Shown piece after piece: positions 13,552 through 14,670 of a stretch of 14,670 bases of DNA. Origin of the DNA: Bacteroidales bacterium (GTDB lineage: Bacteria; Bacteroidota; Bacteroidia; Bacteroidales; UBA932). The position numbers were made by a program, and so were the translations under genes. The notes beneath the pieces are model-generated. The model did no database searches, was not told the origin of the DNA, and saw only the letters and a program-made list of their open reading frames with translations. How positions within the stretch are numbered: the first letter of the stretch is position 1; the number at the start of each line of letters is the position of its first letter. The stretch spans positions 1-14,670 of the forward strand of contig JAKSJQ010000047.1 in the NCBI GenBank assembly GCA_024402115.1, written 5' to 3'.

Positions 13552-14600
13552 TGACAGATCCTCAGAAAACCACCATCGCACCTCAGAAGACCGCTATCGT
13601 CACCCCGCAGAAAACGGCGGTAGTGCCCCAGAAGACCGCTGTCAGCAGCGGCGCCGAGGCGGATATCGTAATCGTTGAGAAGCATGGCAGGAAGTATGCC
13701 CTGAAGCAATATCACGAAGGCTTTCATCCGAACACCAGGGTCAACGATGCCCTTAAGCACCTTGGAGGCAGAGGAGTTATCGCGGACATCTTTGAGACCG
13801 GCACCAAGCCTGACGGCAGGGAATATGAACTTATGGAATATATCCCCGGCGGCACTTTGGCCCGTTACGACCTCAGGGGCAACGCCGCAGCCATCACCAC
13901 CATTGTCCTGCGCGTCGCGATGGCCCTGGACATCTGCCACCGCAACAGCATCATACACAAGGACATCAAGCCAGCCAATATACTTGTCAGGGACGTTGCA
14001 GTTTGGGAGTGCGTTCTCTGCGATTTCGGCATCGCCGATATTATGAACTCTGACGGCAAGTCTATTACCAGGCAATCCCGAACCCCCATCTATGCAGCTC
14101 CGGAGATTTACGATCCAGCCTGCGCTAAGGCCAGGATAGACGGTGCAGACCTGTTCGAGATAAGCCCCGCGGCCGATTTCTATTCCCTCGGCATGACCGC
14201 CCTCTGCCTTTGGTTCGGGGAACAGGCATTCCTCGCCGCCGAGGATCAGATGGCCGTCTGGAAACTCAAGGGTGGCATGGCAATCCCTCAGAATATGCCG
14301 AAACGCCTGCGCAACATCATTGCCGGACTCCTCAAGAAGAATCCTTCTGAGCGCTGGGCCCTCAAGGACATTGAAGAACAGCTCGGAGGCCACTGGGCCG
14401 TGATGCATGCGCTCAATCCGCTGAGCGACGTTAAACTGGACAAAGACCCGCAGGACAAGGGCTACGCGATGACAGGCGAAACCATCGGAGCATTCCTGAA
14501 CAAGGTCTATATGTGGCAGTTCGCCGATGCCAAAGCGCCTGCCGACACCAAGATATGCCAGGCGATAGTGGACAGCTTCTCCGACTATGAAGGCTCATAG
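13548..14600 (+). CDS. Hanks-type Ser/Thr protein kinase with N-terminal PQKT repeats
   Basis: A cytoplasmic eukaryotic-like protein kinase of 350 residues; no transmembrane helix. Residues 5-32 hold four copies of PQKT(A/T)(I/V). The kinase domain (about 33-282) has an atypical glycine-loop region SSGAEADIVIVEKHGRKYALK (33-53) with the ATP-anchoring K53. It also has the hinge-like LMEYIPGGTLA (95-105), the catalytic loop HKDIKPANIL (137-146; D139, K141, N144), the Mg-binding DFG (159-161) and APEIY (184-188). The aspartate of subdomain IX is present in AADFYSLGM (208-216). All catalytic residues are intact, so it should be active; no clear alpha-C glutamate was identified. Residues of about 283-350 form an unrecognised C-terminal extension. 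ATG overlaps the preceding stop (a second ATG sits at 13551), and another gene starts directly after its stop, so this is a tight operon. Targets may include its own N-terminal threonines and the operon partners (inference). Confidence 0.92.
   Translation: MMTDPQKTTIAPQKTAIVTPQKTAVVPQKTAVSSGAEADIVIVEKHGRKYALKQYHEGFHPNTRVNDALKHLGGRGVIADIFETGTKPDGREYELMEYIPGGTLARYDLRGNAAAITTIVLRVAMALDICHRNSIIHKDIKPANILVRDVAVWECVLCDFGIADIMNSDGKSITRQSRTPIYAAPEIYDPACAKARIDGADLFEISPAADFYSLGMTALCLWFGEQAFLAAEDQMAVWKLKGGMAIPQNMPKRLRNIIAGLLKKNPSERWALKDIEEQLGGHWAVMHALNPLSDVKLDKDPQDKGYAMTGETIGAFLNKVYMWQFADAKAPADTKICQAIVDSFSDYEGS
13560..13643 (+). repeat. Four in-frame PQKT repeats in the kinase N-terminus
   Basis: PQKT occurs at residues 5-8, 12-15, 20-23 and 27-30, spaced 7, 8 and 7 residues apart, each followed by small/aliphatic residues (TIA, AIV, AVV, AVS). 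The underlying DNA uses different synonymous codons (cag aag acc, cag aaa acg and others), so the peptide is kept while the DNA has diverged. Confidence 0.9.
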
Positions 14601-14670
14601 ATGCAGATCGTCTTTGAGAGCAAGGGGGAGCGCTGGACTGATCAGAACAGGCGGATGGAAGAGTGCCGCG
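14601..14670 (+). CDS. Start of a third gene in the kinase operon (cut by window edge)
   Basis: ATG follows immediately after the kinase stop codon TAG, with no gap, and 23 codons are visible: MQIVFESKGERWTDQNRR then MEECR. This is too short to assign a family. From comparable kinase/zinc-ribbon operons a vWA-domain protein or PP2C phosphatase would be plausible, but nothing in these residues shows it. Confidence 0.6.
   Translation, partial: MQIVFESKGERWTDQNRRMEECR

Noticed and set aside
13536..14408. 290-codon minus-strand frame
   Set aside because: Antisense to the kinase gene with its complete catalytic motifs.

Overview
The window looks like chromosomal DNA of a Bacteroidota bacterium, probably of the order Bacteroidales. 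Five start-proximal sites match the Bacteroidetes -7 promoter consensus TAnnTTTG exactly. Several proteins have lipoprotein signal peptides, one small lipoprotein ends in a BACON-like strand, and one gene is a TonB-dependent receptor. Base composition is moderately GC-rich and fairly even. The species cannot be named from the sequence.

Left part (1-7600). A secreted GH54 alpha-L-arabinofuranosidase (minus strand, running off the left edge) diverges from prmA (ribosomal protein L11 methyltransferase). prmA is followed by a small lipoprotein whose 3' end overlaps that of a convergent, secreted GH43 enzyme with a CBM6-like tail. The two glycosidases point to use of arabinose-containing plant polysaccharides, but there is no SusC/SusD pair. 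Next comes a TonB-dependent receptor (minus) whose start codon directly follows a complete TPP riboswitch, so it is most likely a thiamin-type importer. Upstream of it lies a lipoprotein of the glutamine cyclotransferase family.

Middle part (7600-10100). A divergent promoter pair separates the cyclotransferase from a plus-strand unit: a steroid 5-alpha-reductase family membrane protein, 3 nt, then an Old Yellow Enzyme family reductase with a Cys-rich tail, 5 nt, then the RNase P RNA (rnpB) and a strong intrinsic terminator. The reductase pair resembles the 5AR/5BR gene types reported in gut Bacteroidales that reduce 3-oxo-delta4 steroids and bile acids.

Right part (10100-14670). About 550 nt without a gene are full of inverted repeats. 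Beyond this lies a divergent accessory module. On the minus strand are a small lipoprotein with a C-terminal membrane helix and a membrane protein carrying twelve CxxC motifs of the DnaJ zinc-finger type but no J domain. On the plus strand are a multi-zinc-ribbon protein, a Hanks-type Ser/Thr kinase with four N-terminal PQKT repeats (start and stop overlapping as ATGA), and the start of a third gene cut by the edge. The two arms share a 37-nt promoter region. This looks like an envelope-linked phospho-signalling or stress module and is the best candidate here for an undescribed system.
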